Source: Candidatus Woesearchaeota archaeon
Lineage (GTDB): Archaea; Nanobdellota; Nanobdellia; Woesearchaeales; JACJVV01
Length of the DNA: 64,000 bases
Reading direction: 5' to 3'
NCBI GenBank assembly: GCA_020637495.1
Contig: JACJVV010000001.1
Span: 372,001 to 436,000, forward strand
Shown here: piece by piece, positions 40,308 through 49,338 of the stretch
Numbering within the stretch: position 1 is the first letter of the stretch
Layout: each line of letters begins with the position of its first letter
Notes under the pieces: model-generated
The model's input: only the letters and a program-made list of their open reading frames with translations
Told to the model about the DNA's origin: nothing
The model's database searches: none
Program-made: the position numbers and the translations under genes

Positions 40308-40925
40308 ATGCTATACAAAATAATCAATTCTAGGACAACTGAGTTAGTGGATAAGTTGAGAGACACAAGAACCAAGTCATTTGCATTCTCTACAATAGTG
40401 GATGAATTGGCAGCGATTCTAGCTTATGAAGCTGGAAAGGATCTTCCTATGCTTACTAAGGAAGTTCCTCATTGGCAAGGTACTTATGAAGCAAAGTATG
40501 TTGATCAGTCAAGGATAGGCATATTTCCTGTGCTTAGGGCAGGAATTGGTATGGAAAAAGGTGTAAGGTCACATTTCCCTAATGCTTCAGTCTATCATCT
40601 AGGCATGAGACGTGATGAGACTACAGCAGAACCTATATGGTATAGAGAACCAGAGAATGTCACTTGCGAGTTAGCGATACTTCCTGATCCGATGCTTGCA
40701 ACAGGTGGTAGCGGTGTTGAAGCGATGAAGCTAATTGAGAGCTATGGATGCAAAAGAATGAAGATGCTATCAATTGTTGCTGCTCCTGAAGGAATAGCAA
40801 GGATTGAAAAAGAATTTCCGCAAGCAGATATCTATGTCACTGCACTGGATGAAAGGTTAAACGAACAATTCTTTATTCTTCCGGGATTGGGTGATGCAGG
40901 CGACAGGATATACAATACTCAATGA
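40308..40925 (+). CDS. upp: Uracil phosphoribosyltransferase
   Basis: 205 residues. It converts uracil and PRPP to UMP (pyrimidine salvage). Family motifs: IFPVLRAGIGMEKGV, VYHLGMRRDETT, the PRPP loop LPDPMLATGGSG, and the C-terminal GLGDAGDRIYNT that closes over uracil. Length and wording match bacterial and archaeal UPRTases. The start at 40308 excludes a run of Cys/Ser/Leu codons from the repeats upstream. Single-gene unit, convergent with trm1. Confidence 0.93.
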   Translation: MLYKIINSRTTELVDKLRDTRTKSFAFSTIVDELAAILAYEAGKDLPMLTKEVPHWQGTYEAKYVDQSRIGIFPVLRAGIGMEKGVRSHFPNASVYHLGMRRDETTAEPIWYREPENVTCELAILPDPMLATGGSGVEAMKLIESYGCKRMKMLSIVAAPEGIARIEKEFPQADIYVTALDERLNEQFFILPGLGDAGDRIYNTQ

Positions 40926-40945
40926 TAAATATCTTTCTTATTATA

Positions 40946-41971
40946 TTATTTTTCTAGAATCTCAACCAGCTTGCTATAAGGAATATCACTCTTTATCCCC
41001 TGCCCTGAAAAATGTGTCCTTGTAGCCTTGAATTTTTGCTTTTTTATCTCTTTCATTATCTCAGGTATCTTCTTTCCATTTCCTATCTTCTCTTTTTTGT
41101 AGATTGATGGAATCTCGTAGAAACCTAGGATGTCTAACTCTTCTTTCAGTGTTTTTGTGAAACTATCATCTGATCCTAATCTTTTTACAATCTTATTGTC
41201 TTTCAGTTGTCCTGTCCAGATAGGACCAGCTTCTCCAGCTTTGATGTAATTATGCTGTTTGAATATCTTGTCACATTCACTTTTGCTCTTTTTTGCAATG
41301 AAGAAAGCCCGCATGTAATGGTCTTTACTGTAGCTTAAAATTGGTATTAGTGCCTTCTCAAATTGCATTCCTATAAGCTGAACTTTGCGTATAAGTATCC
41401 TAAGTCCAATCTCATGCATCTCTGAAGTATGGGAGGGTGTTGCCCAGTATTTTCTTTTGCATACATTTGCATATGTTCCGCATAATGCAGATGTATCAGT
41501 AGCCGTGACTGCCAGGATCGCATCGCGTTTCAGATGCAATATTGCGTTGTTAAGGAAGGTGTTAGGACTTCCAAATGGATCTATATCAGTATAGTCAAAG
41601 GCTTTTGCTTCTGCAAGAAATATGTTGGCATCTTTGTTATGTAATTGTATACTACCTTTTTTTATTCTTATGCCGTTGTCTGTAAGATTCTTTTTTATAA
41701 GCTTAATAGCATTTGGATCATAATCATTTATCTCAATTGTATCTATCATTCCTTTCTTCAATTCCTTTAGGAATCTTACAGCTCTCACACCTGTTCCTGC
41801 TAACGGAAGAGCTATTCTCATGCTTTTTCTGTTCAAAGCATTCAGAAGATCAATGGATATTGTCCTGTTATATTCCATCAATGGATTGTAGAATACAGGC
41901 AGATCCTTGCTTATCTTCTTCTCTTCTGGGACAGTTATTTTGGCTTTTCCTTCCTTAATCTTATGGAACAT
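40946..41971 (-). CDS. trm1: tRNA (guanine26-N2)-dimethyltransferase Trm1
   Basis: 341 residues. SAM-binding core with PLAGTGVRAVRFLKEL, DYDPNAIKLIKKNL, the catalytic DIDPFGSP motif and TATDTSALCGTY, all typical of Trm1. It dimethylates G26 of tRNAs. The C-terminal domain holds the YYMRAFF-like strand and a final TRTHFSGQGIKSDIP segment found in archaeal Trm1. It stands alone with a T-rich region on its upstream side. Confidence 0.93.
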   Translation of the reverse strand: MFHKIKEGKAKITVPEEKKISKDLPVFYNPLMEYNRTISIDLLNALNRKSMRIALPLAGTGVRAVRFLKELKKGMIDTIEINDYDPNAIKLIKKNLTDNGIRIKKGSIQLHNKDANIFLAEAKAFDYTDIDPFGSPNTFLNNAILHLKRDAILAVTATDTSALCGTYANVCKRKYWATPSHTSEMHEIGLRILIRKVQLIGMQFEKALIPILSYSKDHYMRAFFIAKKSKSECDKIFKQHNYIKAGEAGPIWTGQLKDNKIVKRLGSDDSFTKTLKEELDILGFYEIPSIYKKEKIGNGKKIPEIMKEIKKQKFKATRTHFSGQGIKSDIPYSKLVEILEK

Positions 41972-42036
41972 AGTATATAGAAAAAGTATTGTTATTAAAA
42001 AATTAATGCTTTATCCTAATTTAGGAAATAGCTGAT

Positions 42037-42423
42037 TTATCTGGTTTGTTCTTGTATACGTTTTATGAAACCTTCAAGTCCAGGAGTAAGCATTGAGGCT
42101 TCCCTTATGAAATCTCTTACGCTTTCTGGCCTATTCCCCATATCACACAAGACCTTTGTCACTATCCTTTCTGATTTAATCTGACCTGGTGTTACTTCTG
42201 ATCCATTTACAGGAACTCTTATCCTGGATATAGCTCCCCTGTCAAGACTGTAAACTTCTGTATTCTGGCCGATAAGGACATACCAATCCTCTTTTGCAAT
42301 TCTTTCGTTCCTTATGTATAGGCAGTTTGTAAAAACCCTTTCCATCCCTGTCTCTATTTCATGCCCTAGAACTGCAAAGAATTCTCCTCGCGAAGGATTA
42401 TAGTGGGGAAGTTTATCATACAT
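42037..42423 (-). CDS. Hypothetical protein
   Basis: 128 residues, soluble, unrecognised. The first half resembles beta strands (FFAVLGHEIETGMERVF, DWYVLIGQNTEVYSL), the second half helices. No signal peptide. It begins 7 bases after the stop of the secreted Ig-like gene, so the two share a transcript, and it ends the minus-strand cluster that starts with the regulator at 43576. Confidence 0.5.
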   Translation of the reverse strand: MYDKLPHYNPSRGEFFAVLGHEIETGMERVFTNCLYIRNERIAKEDWYVLIGQNTEVYSLDRGAISRIRVPVNGSEVTPGQIKSERIVTKVLCDMGNRPESVRDFIREASMLTPGLEGFIKRIQEQTR

Positions 42424-42430
42424 GATATGT

Positions 42431-42781
42431 TCACTGTATTATGATTGGCCTGTGCTTAATATGTCTTTCTCCATCGTCGCCATAAGCATAGATCCTTACC
42501 CAGTATTCTCCTGGTTCAAGATCATGGTAACCATAAGCAACCTTTGCTGCAGTATCTCCAGCCCTCACATTGTTCTGAGAAGATGTTCCTGCATAGCCAT
42601 AGTCATCAAGGACTAAGAATTTGACTCTCATGTTATCAACAGCATTCTCATTCCCTCTGTTGTCTATGTTTGCATGCAATATTATTGGACTTTCTTGATA
42701 TAGGTTATCATCAATGAACCTGATGCTACCAAACATTGCGAACACGATTAATACGCTAAGTAGTATTGTATAACTCTTCAT
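42431..42781 (-). CDS. Small secreted Ig-like protein
   Basis: 116 residues: signal sequence or anchor (SYTILLSVLIVFAMFGSI) followed by a single CARDB/NEW3-type domain (ILHANIDNRGNENAVDNMRV ... LEPGEYWVRIYAYGDDGERHIKHRPIIIQ). The final part is very similar in pattern to the C-terminus of the giant protein at 29993 (QPGEYLVRVLVYDEEAKRLQHRYLTIQ-like). It may be a free copy of that module. Confidence 0.7.
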   Translation of the reverse strand: MKSYTILLSVLIVFAMFGSIRFIDDNLYQESPIILHANIDNRGNENAVDNMRVKFLVLDDYGYAGTSSQNNVRAGDTAAKVAYGYHDLEPGEYWVRIYAYGDDGERHIKHRPIIIQ

Positions 42782-42852
42782 TTGAACACCCCGTTGCTCT
42801 ATAATTTCAGAATGCTTGCATTGTATTTAAAGATTGTGTAATTCAAATACCA

Positions 42853-43188
42853 CTAGAAGCTTACCTGTTGTCCCAAATTGATGTCAAATTTTGCGATTGT
42901 CCCTTTTTTAAGTTCGACGACAAATCTTGCTTTTTTCTTTGGGTTGTAGAATGTGAATGGCTTGAAGTTCTCTTTGATCTCGATGATCTTCTTTCTCTTG
43001 TCCAAGTATATCACATCAATTGCCGTGAAGACAAACCACATATGCAAAGGCACCAATTTATCTTCTAAAAATATGAATATCAATGGTTCTTTTACTTCAG
43101 CTTTGAACATAAGCCCTAACGCTTTCCCGAGTATGCTCTCAACTTTAACTGCGTTCTTGGAGATTATTTTCTTATTTATCGTGAGCAT
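42853..43188 (-). CDS. DUF192 family protein
   Basis: 111 residues. The blocks LGKALGLMFKAE, PLHMWFVFTAIDVIYLDKRKKIIEI and the C-terminal VVELKKGTIAKFDINLGQQV are those of DUF192 (COG1430), a small beta-barrel family of unknown function found in archaea and bacteria. The start at 43188 is chosen since it follows the upstream stop by one base; a longer frame would overlap the regulator gene. Confidence 0.8.
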   Translation of the reverse strand: MLTINKKIISKNAVKVESILGKALGLMFKAEVKEPLIFIFLEDKLVPLHMWFVFTAIDVIYLDKRKKIIEIKENFKPFTFYNPKKKARFVVELKKGTIAKFDINLGQQVSF

Positions 43189-43189
43189 T

Positions 43190-43576
43190 TTAGACGACTT
43201 CAACAAGCGGTTTGATCCTTGCAGTATTGTTTGTTATATGTATATAGTCTTTCTGCTTCAGCTCTTCGATATACCTATAGAATGAAGCCTTTGAGCAATA
43301 ATTATGCTGGTCGACGATGATGTCCTTGATCTCTGGAATGGAGAGCTGTTTTAGCTTTATTGTCTCTAGGATCTTGTTTTTTATCAGACGTCTCTTATTC
43401 CTCTTATATGAAGTGATGACCTCTTTTTTCAGAGGATCACGTTCTTTTATCATTGATTTCAACTCTTGATTCTCTTTCTGCAGTTGCAATATCATCTGCT
43501 GATGAGAAACAATGTTTTGCGACATAGAACTCAACGTATTCTCTAACAACTTCTTTATCTCTTCCAACTCCCCCAT
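43190..43576 (-). CDS. Coiled-coil plus winged-helix regulator
   Basis: 128 residues: an N-terminal coiled coil (about 1-45, with heptad Leu/Ile/Met and QQMILQLQKENQELK) and a C-terminal winged-helix-like region (LSIPEIKDIIVDQHNYCSKASFYRYIEELKQKDYIHI). The layout suits a dimeric DNA-binding protein. It is the first gene of a four-gene cluster, and the region before it holds a perfect inverted repeat near the TATA box, suggesting self-regulation. Confidence 0.65.
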   Translation of the reverse strand: MGELEEIKKLLENTLSSMSQNIVSHQQMILQLQKENQELKSMIKERDPLKKEVITSYKRNKRRLIKNKILETIKLKQLSIPEIKDIIVDQHNYCSKASFYRYIEELKQKDYIHITNNTARIKPLVEVV

Positions 43577-43599
43577 ATCAATTTATCTTAAAATTGCTT

Positions 43600-43736
43600 C
43601 TTTAAATAGTTTGTTGTTGTCTGAGAGTTGTCTCAGACTTTACTGATACACTTTTGAGACTTTTAGCAATAGATTATGTACTGTATATTGAACACCCCTT
43701 CATTTCCTATGGAAATTAGTGAGACAGAAATGAGAC
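43600..43736 (-). promoter_or_regulatory. Promoter with TGAGAC-type operator repeats
   Basis: A TATA-like ACTATTTAAAG (minus strand, about 43600-43610) lies about 28 bases before the regulator start. Immediately upstream is GTCTGAGA-GTTG-TCTCAGAC (43619-43638), a perfect inverted repeat. Three more TGAGAC copies occur at 43655-43660, 43720-43725 and 43731-43736. The rest of the 288-base gap has no gene. Confidence 0.55.
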
Positions 43737-43864
43737 TCTCCTGATACTTTTTTGATTTATAAGTGACTAAAGCTTGTTTTTTCCTAAAAATAAAGCTTTA
43801 AAATACTAGAAACTCATAATCAAACTATTTTATACTTTATTTAATTAATTTAGATATTATAAAC

Positions 43865-45157
43865 TTATCTTCCTATTGATAAATACCTAAAACCTGCCTT
43901 TCTTGCTAAAATGGGGTCATAAATGTTCCTTCCGTCAAAAATTAGTGGTGATGAAAGCCTTGACTTTATATCTGAGAACTCGATGCTCCTGAATTCATCC
44001 CATTCAGTACATATGACTAATGCATCTGCTTTTTCAAGAGCTTCCATTGGTTTTGAACAGTATTCAATACCTTCAATTATCTTTTTTGCATTATCTTCTG
44101 CTACTGGATCAAAAGCTTTTATTTCTGCCCCTTTAGCCATCAATGATCTTATTATATCAATTGAAGGTGCTTCTCTCATATCATCTGTCTTTGGTTTGAA
44201 TGCAAGGCCCCAAATTGCTATTGTCTTACCTTTCACATCAATGTTGCTTGTAATCATATCGACAAATTTCTTACGTTGCTGACTATTGACAGCATCAACA
44301 CTATGTAATATTGAGTTGTCGCAACCATTGTCCTTCAATGTCTTGATAAGCGCTTTGACATCTTTCGGAAAACAGCTTCCACCATATCCGATTCCAGCAT
44401 GCAAGAATCGTGTGCCTATTCTTGTGTCTAGGCCCATGCCTTTAGAAACCTGTGTTATGTCTCCTCCTTGCTTCTCACATAACTCAGAGAGCATGTTGAC
44501 AAAACTTATCCTCGTAGCTAACATTGCATTGGACGCATATTTTATTATCTCTGAGCTTTTGATATCTGTGAATAGGATGGGCTTTCCAGTCCTTTCAATG
44601 CCAGCATAGACTTTCTTCATGACTTCTTTTGCCTTCTCGTTATCTACTCCGATCACTATCCTATCAGGCGTGAAGAAATCTTTTACAGCTGCACCTTCTC
44701 TGAGGAATTCAGGATTAGATGCAACATCAAACTCTGCTTTTGCATCCTGTTTTATTATTGTATCTTTGACTTTCTCGGATGTTCCTACGGGGACTGTGCT
44801 TTTTGTTACAATTACTTTGTAACCATTGAGATCCTTTCCTATGTCTTCTGCAACTTTCATCACATATTGCAGATCAGCACTCCCATCTTCATCTTGAGGA
44901 GTTCCTACAGCTATGAATACAACTTCTGAATCCTTTATCCCTTCCTTTATCGATGTTGAGAATGTGAGACGACCTTCTTTGACATTCCTGTCAACTATCT
45001 CTTTTAAACCAACTTCATAGATTGGCATGATACCTTTCTTCAGTTTATTTATCTTCTCTTTGTCGATGTCAATACATACAACGTTATGGCCAAGGTCTGC
45101 AAGCCCTACACCTGTTACAAGCCCTACATATCCTGTGCCTATGATTGATAGTCTCAT
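43865..45157 (-). CDS. UDP-glucose/nucleotide-sugar 6-dehydrogenase
   Basis: 430 residues: N-terminal NAD-binding GTGYVGLVTGVGLADLGH, middle dimerisation helix, and the catalytic Cys in YGGSCFPKD (near residue 258), then the C-terminal domain with GLAFKPKTDDMREAPS. It oxidises a UDP-sugar at C6 in two steps to the uronic acid; the exact sugar (glucose, GlcNAc, ManNAc) cannot be told. Its ATG overlaps the rmlA stop by four bases. Last gene of the polysaccharide operon. Confidence 0.9.
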   Translation of the reverse strand: MRLSIIGTGYVGLVTGVGLADLGHNVVCIDIDKEKINKLKKGIMPIYEVGLKEIVDRNVKEGRLTFSTSIKEGIKDSEVVFIAVGTPQDEDGSADLQYVMKVAEDIGKDLNGYKVIVTKSTVPVGTSEKVKDTIIKQDAKAEFDVASNPEFLREGAAVKDFFTPDRIVIGVDNEKAKEVMKKVYAGIERTGKPILFTDIKSSEIIKYASNAMLATRISFVNMLSELCEKQGGDITQVSKGMGLDTRIGTRFLHAGIGYGGSCFPKDVKALIKTLKDNGCDNSILHSVDAVNSQQRKKFVDMITSNIDVKGKTIAIWGLAFKPKTDDMREAPSIDIIRSLMAKGAEIKAFDPVAEDNAKKIIEGIEYCSKPMEALEKADALVICTEWDEFRSIEFSDIKSRLSSPLIFDGRNIYDPILARKAGFRYLSIGR

Positions 45158-45861
45158 CTTGTGTGTTTCTCCTTCACAAGTGTGCTTGCCTTATATAAGC
45201 TTTCAAATGTTCCTGCATCGCTCCAATATCCTTGTATTATCTCTGCTCTCATCTTCTTATTCTTGATATAGCTATTGTTAACATCTGTGATCTCTAATTC
45301 TCCACGTGCTGAGGGCTTAAGAGTCCTGATTATATCGAAAACATCACTATCGTAAATATATAGGCCTGTGACTGCATAATCTGTTGAAGGTCTCTTTGGT
45401 TTTTCTTCTATCGATATAACTTTATTATTCTGATCAAGCGTTGCTACACCGAACCTATTCGCATCCTCAACTTCTTTTAGAAAAATTAGTGCACCATCCT
45501 TAAAATTGTCAACCTGAAATCTATCCTCAAATATATTGTCACCTAATATTACACTAATATTCTCATTATCTGCAAAATCTTCTGCTAAACTTAATGCTTG
45601 AGCTATTCCTCCTGCATTATCTTGCACTTCATAGCTTATCTTTATACCAAATTCTTTTCCAGAGCCTAGAAGATTTACAAAATGCCCCGCATGTCCAGGT
45701 CCTGAGACTATCAAGATATCCTTTATCCCCATATCTATCAGAGTTTGCAATGGATAATATATCATTGGCTTGTTATAGACTGGAAGTAGATGCTTATTAG
45801 TCACTTTTGTACAAGGGCTTAATCTTGTTCCGTTTCCACCTGCTAATATTACGCCTTTCAT
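45154..45861 (-). CDS. rmlA: Glucose-1-phosphate thymidylyltransferase (RmlA-like)
   Basis: 235 residues: the nucleotidyltransferase signature ILAGGNGTRLSPCTKVTNKHLLPV with the metal/phosphate loop, plus VILGDNIFED and IEEKPKRP. RmlA makes dTDP-glucose, the first step to dTDP-rhamnose; the short archaeal form is consistent. A related UDP-sugar pyrophosphorylase role is possible, but the presence of rmlC and rmlD next door favours dTDP. It begins 15 bases after the epimerase gene. Confidence 0.85.
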   Translation of the reverse strand: MKGVILAGGNGTRLSPCTKVTNKHLLPVYNKPMIYYPLQTLIDMGIKDILIVSGPGHAGHFVNLLGSGKEFGIKISYEVQDNAGGIAQALSLAEDFADNENISVILGDNIFEDRFQVDNFKDGALIFLKEVEDANRFGVATLDQNNKVISIEEKPKRPSTDYAVTGLYIYDSDVFDIIRTLKPSARGELEITDVNNSYIKNKKMRAEIIQGYWSDAGTFESLYKASTLVKEKHTR

Positions 45862-45876
45862 TCTAATCCTTCTTTT

Positions 45877-46863
45877 TTATATCTCTACTCCATCAGCCAA
45901 TAATTTCTTGTATTGATTCAATGTGATCGTCCTAGGATCATCAGGATCTGTTCCCTTATTCTTCAATGCATCCCATATCTCCTTGGCGCCTTTTTCAGCA
46001 TCATACTCTGGCTTAAAACCAAGAACAGTCTTTATCTTATTGAAGTCAACCTTATAACTTCTATGATCAGGTTGTCCATACCATTCATACTCAAAAGGGA
46101 TTCCAGCAGCCTTTGCAACCATTTCAGCCATGGGAAATATCTGATAATTCTGCTCATTGCTTCCAACATTAAACAATTGCTTATTCACTTTGTCAATTGG
46201 AGCTTCCAATATCATAAGCTGTGCTCTTGCAGTGTCTTTAACATGCACCATTGGCCTCCATTGCTTGCCATCTTTCAATATAGGGATCTTGCGGTTCTGG
46301 AAGAATCCTTTTGTCATGCCATTTATCGCGAGATCAAATCTCATTCTCTTTGAAAGACCGTATACTGTCGCCTGCCTTATAATCGTGACACAGAAATTAT
46401 TATCCGCTAGATCGATTATATCTTCCTCCGCTTTTACATTAGCTTTTGCATATGTCGTCAATGGATTGATATCTGATGTTTCATCGACAACATCATCTTG
46501 GAATCCATATGCACTGCATGAACTTGGCAAAAGATAACGTTTGACCCCCATGTTTTTTGCTAGAACTGCAATCCTAAGTCTACCCAGATGGTTGATGGAC
46601 CATGTCTTTGTAGGGTCAAGCTCTCCAGCAGGATCATTTGATATTGCTGCAAGGTCTATAACGCCATCTATCCCTTTGAAAATTTCTTTGCTTACACTTC
46701 TTATATCTTCTTTGATTATTTTCAGATTCTTATCTTCTTCTGGCAATGTTTCTCTACCAAAAAATAATCTATCAACTACTGTTACTTTATGGTCTTGCTC
46801 TAATGCCATTCTTACTAGAACTGAGCCTATGTATCCTGCTCCTCCTGTAATCAAGAGATTCAC
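45877..46863 (-). CDS. NAD-dependent nucleotide-sugar epimerase/dehydratase
   Basis: 328 residues, extended SDR fold: GGAGYIGS at 7-14, acidic strand end VVDRLF, DLAAISNDP, and SSCSAYGF. The catalytic Tyr is Y138 (LTTYAKAN) but the Lys four residues later is Asn142; Lys144 is near. It is not an obvious RmlB (no typical dehydratase DExE seen), so which sugar it acts on is open. Overlaps the rmlC stop by four bases. Confidence 0.8.
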   Translation of the reverse strand: MNLLITGGAGYIGSVLVRMALEQDHKVTVVDRLFFGRETLPEEDKNLKIIKEDIRSVSKEIFKGIDGVIDLAAISNDPAGELDPTKTWSINHLGRLRIAVLAKNMGVKRYLLPSSCSAYGFQDDVVDETSDINPLTTYAKANVKAEEDIIDLADNNFCVTIIRQATVYGLSKRMRFDLAINGMTKGFFQNRKIPILKDGKQWRPMVHVKDTARAQLMILEAPIDKVNKQLFNVGSNEQNYQIFPMAEMVAKAAGIPFEYEWYGQPDHRSYKVDFNKIKTVLGFKPEYDAEKGAKEIWDALKNKGTDPDDPRTITLNQYKKLLADGVEI

Positions 46864-47432
46864 TCTTTATCATCCCCTTCATAGGTGAAATTAATATCAG
46901 CATCTTTTAATCTTGGAGCTTTTGCATCTTTTTCAGATAGAGTCGGGTCCATTATCGGCCAATCTATTCCTATATCAGGATCATTCCATAGTATCTGCCT
47001 GTCATCAGCTGGAGCATATTCTCCTGTGGCCTTGTATAAAAGTTCTGTATCATCTTCCAGGACACATATCCCATGTGCAAATCCTGGTGGGACCCATAAC
47101 ATGCATTTATTCTCTTCAGTGAGCTCAATAGCTACATGCTTTCCATATGTGGGGGAGCCTTTGCGTATATCAACCGCAACATCCAGAAGCCTTCCTTTCA
47201 CAACTCTCACAATCTTTCCTTGTGAATTAGGATCTTTTTGGTAATGCAATCCTCTGATCACATTCTTGCTTGACTTTGAATGGTTGTCCTGTGTGAATTC
47301 TATATCTATTCCGTTTTTCTCGAAATCGCTCTTTTTCCATGTCTCCATGAAGAAACCTCTTTGATCTCCAAAAACTTTGGGCCTTATCAAGATAACTTCA
47401 GGTATTGATTGTCTCTCAAATTCGAATGGCAT
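46860..47432 (-). CDS. rmlC: dTDP-4-dehydrorhamnose 3,5-epimerase
   Basis: 190 residues of the RmlC cupin family: PKVFGDQRGFFMETW, FTQDNHSKSSKNVIRGLHYQ with the catalytic His of GLHYQ, VVKGRLLDVAVDIRKGSPTYG, and WVPPGFAHG. It epimerises C3 and C5 of dTDP-4-keto-6-deoxyglucose. It abuts rmlD (1-base overlap), as in many rhamnose operons. Confidence 0.93.
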   Translation of the reverse strand: MPFEFERQSIPEVILIRPKVFGDQRGFFMETWKKSDFEKNGIDIEFTQDNHSKSSKNVIRGLHYQKDPNSQGKIVRVVKGRLLDVAVDIRKGSPTYGKHVAIELTEENKCMLWVPPGFAHGICVLEDDTELLYKATGEYAPADDRQILWNDPDIGIDWPIMDPTLSEKDAKAPRLKDADINFTYEGDDKE

Positions 47433-48325
47433 CAGGTTTCAACCTCTACTTTATCTTTATTCTCAATTATTCTCCTCTCGGAAATGAATTGCTTAATCGC
47501 CTCCTTCCAATGAGGCATAATATTTATTCTATGTTTTTTTAGATTTGAATTCTCAAGAACAGTATATCTTGGCCGTTCAAAATTAGCCGGATAGGCAGAA
47601 CTATCAACAGGTATTACTTTTATTGATATATCTGATAACCTAAAGATCTCTTTTGCAAACTCATACCACGTGCATGATCCCTCGCAAGTGCAGTGGTATA
47701 TGCCATACTCATCTGTTTTGATCAAAGGAATTATTTGCTTTGCTATATGCAATGTTGCAGTCGGTGTCATATATTGGTCATCGACCACTGAAAGCTCATC
47801 TTTTGTCTTTGCCAGCTTAAGCATTGTCTCTACAAAATTGCCTTTTTTCTGTGTAGATGCTTTATTACCATATAGGCTGGCAACTCTAAGTATGAAATGT
47901 TTGCACCCTATCTCCTGGATCCTTTGCTCTCCTTGAAGCTTTGTCTTCCCATATACATTAATTGGAATAGGTGTATCCTGTTCAGTATATGGCTCTTGAG
48001 ATTTACCATCAAATACATAATCTGTACTTATGTGCAGAAGTATCATATCTTTTTCTTTGCATATCATGGCAAGATTCTCTACAGAGTCCATATTAACAGC
48101 TTTTGCTTTCTGTGGATTTGATTCGCATTCATCCACTTTGTGCAGAGCAGCACTGTTAATGATAATATCAGGAGAATATTCTTCAATCAATCTAGATACA
48201 TGAGCTGAGTCTGTGATATCCACATCATCATGTGATAATGGTATTGCATCTATCTTGTTGCTTCTTAATTCATTCACAATATCAGTACCTAATTGGCCGT
48301 AGCCCCCAAATACAACAACCCTCAT
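47432..48325 (-). CDS. rmlD: dTDP-4-dehydrorhamnose reductase
   Basis: About 297 residues: GGYGQLGTDIV (NADPH site), STDYVFDG, and the catalytic YGKTKLQGE (YxxxK), the RmlD pattern. It reduces the keto sugar to dTDP-L-rhamnose. The start at 48325 is preferred over 48364 because a TATA box (ATTTAAAT, 48347-48354) sits 25 bases upstream; the longer frame would translate through it. This gives an internal promoter within the operon. Confidence 0.9.
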   Translation of the reverse strand: MRVVVFGGYGQLGTDIVNELRSNKIDAIPLSHDDVDITDSAHVSRLIEEYSPDIIINSAALHKVDECESNPQKAKAVNMDSVENLAMICKEKDMILLHISTDYVFDGKSQEPYTEQDTPIPINVYGKTKLQGEQRIQEIGCKHFILRVASLYGNKASTQKKGNFVETMLKLAKTKDELSVVDDQYMTPTATLHIAKQIIPLIKTDEYGIYHCTCEGSCTWYEFAKEIFRLSDISIKVIPVDSSAYPANFERPRYTVLENSNLKKHRINIMPHWKEAIKQFISERRIIENKDKVEVET

Positions 48326-48346
48326 GGCTGACTTAGAAGTAGGATT

Positions 48347-48354
48347 ATTTAAAT
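48347..48354 (-). promoter_or_regulatory. Internal TATA box before rmlD
   Basis: ATTTAAAT (palindromic), 25 bases upstream of the rmlD start at 48325, so rmlD, rmlC and the genes after them may be transcribed separately from the export part of the operon. Confidence 0.5.
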
Positions 48355-48360
48355 AGTTTG

Positions 48361-49338
48361 TCATCTAGAATAACGTTTAAAAAGTCTCTTCATCCAATAG
48401 AAATATGGCGTGAGCACCATTTTCTTTGCAATTGATTTCTGTGTCATAATTTTTGATTCTTGTATTATTTTTCGTTTCTTTAACATTCTTGCGATAGTGC
48501 TATAATTTTGTTTTTTTTCTGGTAGAAACAGAAGAATTAGGATGCATAACACTAGATTGGAAAGCATTCTGGCCTTCGTTGAATTCTTTATCATAAGATA
48601 GCATTTGTTCCTCAACGCTTGTTTGAACCTGAATGCATGCTCTGTTGTAGCCTCCCTGATATGGTATGCAACCGCTTTGTTATTGTAGTATGAATTCCAT
48701 CCTTTTAGTTGAAGCCTATAATCTAGGTCAGCATCTTCTAAAACAGCAAAGAAATCATTGTCGAAGAATTCCCTAATTACATTTGTTCCTTGAATCTTTA
48801 TTGCTGTATCTTCCAGCGCTTTTCTCCTATATATGGCAGCAGCAGCACATACACCAAATACATCTCCAGATTCTCTGCCATTGATCTTATTATCTTTTTC
48901 CTGATGATCCCTATCAATAGAGAATCCACTTCTTGTCATAATATGTCCAGTAGAATCGATAAGTTTCTTATTATTCGCTAAAATAAGTTTTCCTTGAACT
49001 GAAGAATATCTCTGATTCTTCTCCATAAATCTAAGGCATTCATCAATATAATCTTTTTCTAGAAAACAATCAGCGTTCAATGTCATTATATATTCCCCTT
49101 CTGCAACTCTTATCCCTTTATTATTACCTTCACTAAAACCAAGATTTTGTGTATATGGGATAACTTTTACCTGTTTTGGGTACGCTGCTTTTATTCTCTC
49201 TAAAACCTTTTGATTATCATCATTATCCACTATTATAATCTCATATGGATAACTAGATCTAATGCACTTTATACATTTCTCTATAAATCCTTCAGATTTG
49301 TAGCTGATTACAATTATTGATATATAGGCAAATACCAT
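48361..49338 (-). CDS. Family 2 glycosyltransferase (rhamnosyltransferase-like)
   Basis: 325 residues with a GT-A domain: ISIIVISYKSEGFIEKC, IIVDNDDNQKVLE, LGFSEGNNKGIRV, the DxD-type LNADCF, and late FFAVLEDADLDYRLQLKGW. This pattern is typical of the rhamnosyltransferase-like WbbL branch. The C-terminus has basic/hydrophobic helices. It begins 25 bases inside the upstream gene. Likely adds a sugar to the exported glycan. Confidence 0.88.
   Translation of the reverse strand: MVFAYISIIVISYKSEGFIEKCIKCIRSSYPYEIIIVDNDDNQKVLERIKAAYPKQVKVIPYTQNLGFSEGNNKGIRVAEGEYIMTLNADCFLEKDYIDECLRFMEKNQRYSSVQGKLILANNKKLIDSTGHIMTRSGFSIDRDHQEKDNKINGRESGDVFGVCAAAAIYRRKALEDTAIKIQGTNVIREFFDNDFFAVLEDADLDYRLQLKGWNSYYNNKAVAYHIREATTEHAFRFKQALRNKCYLMIKNSTKARMLSNLVLCILILLFLPEKKQNYSTIARMLKKRKIIQESKIMTQKSIAKKMVLTPYFYWMKRLFKRYSR

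Noticed and set aside
40172..40375. Minus-strand frame with repeated ERSE residues over the tRNA-derived repeats
   Set aside because: It is produced by the CTCACTTCGTTC repeats and overlaps the upp promoter and start.
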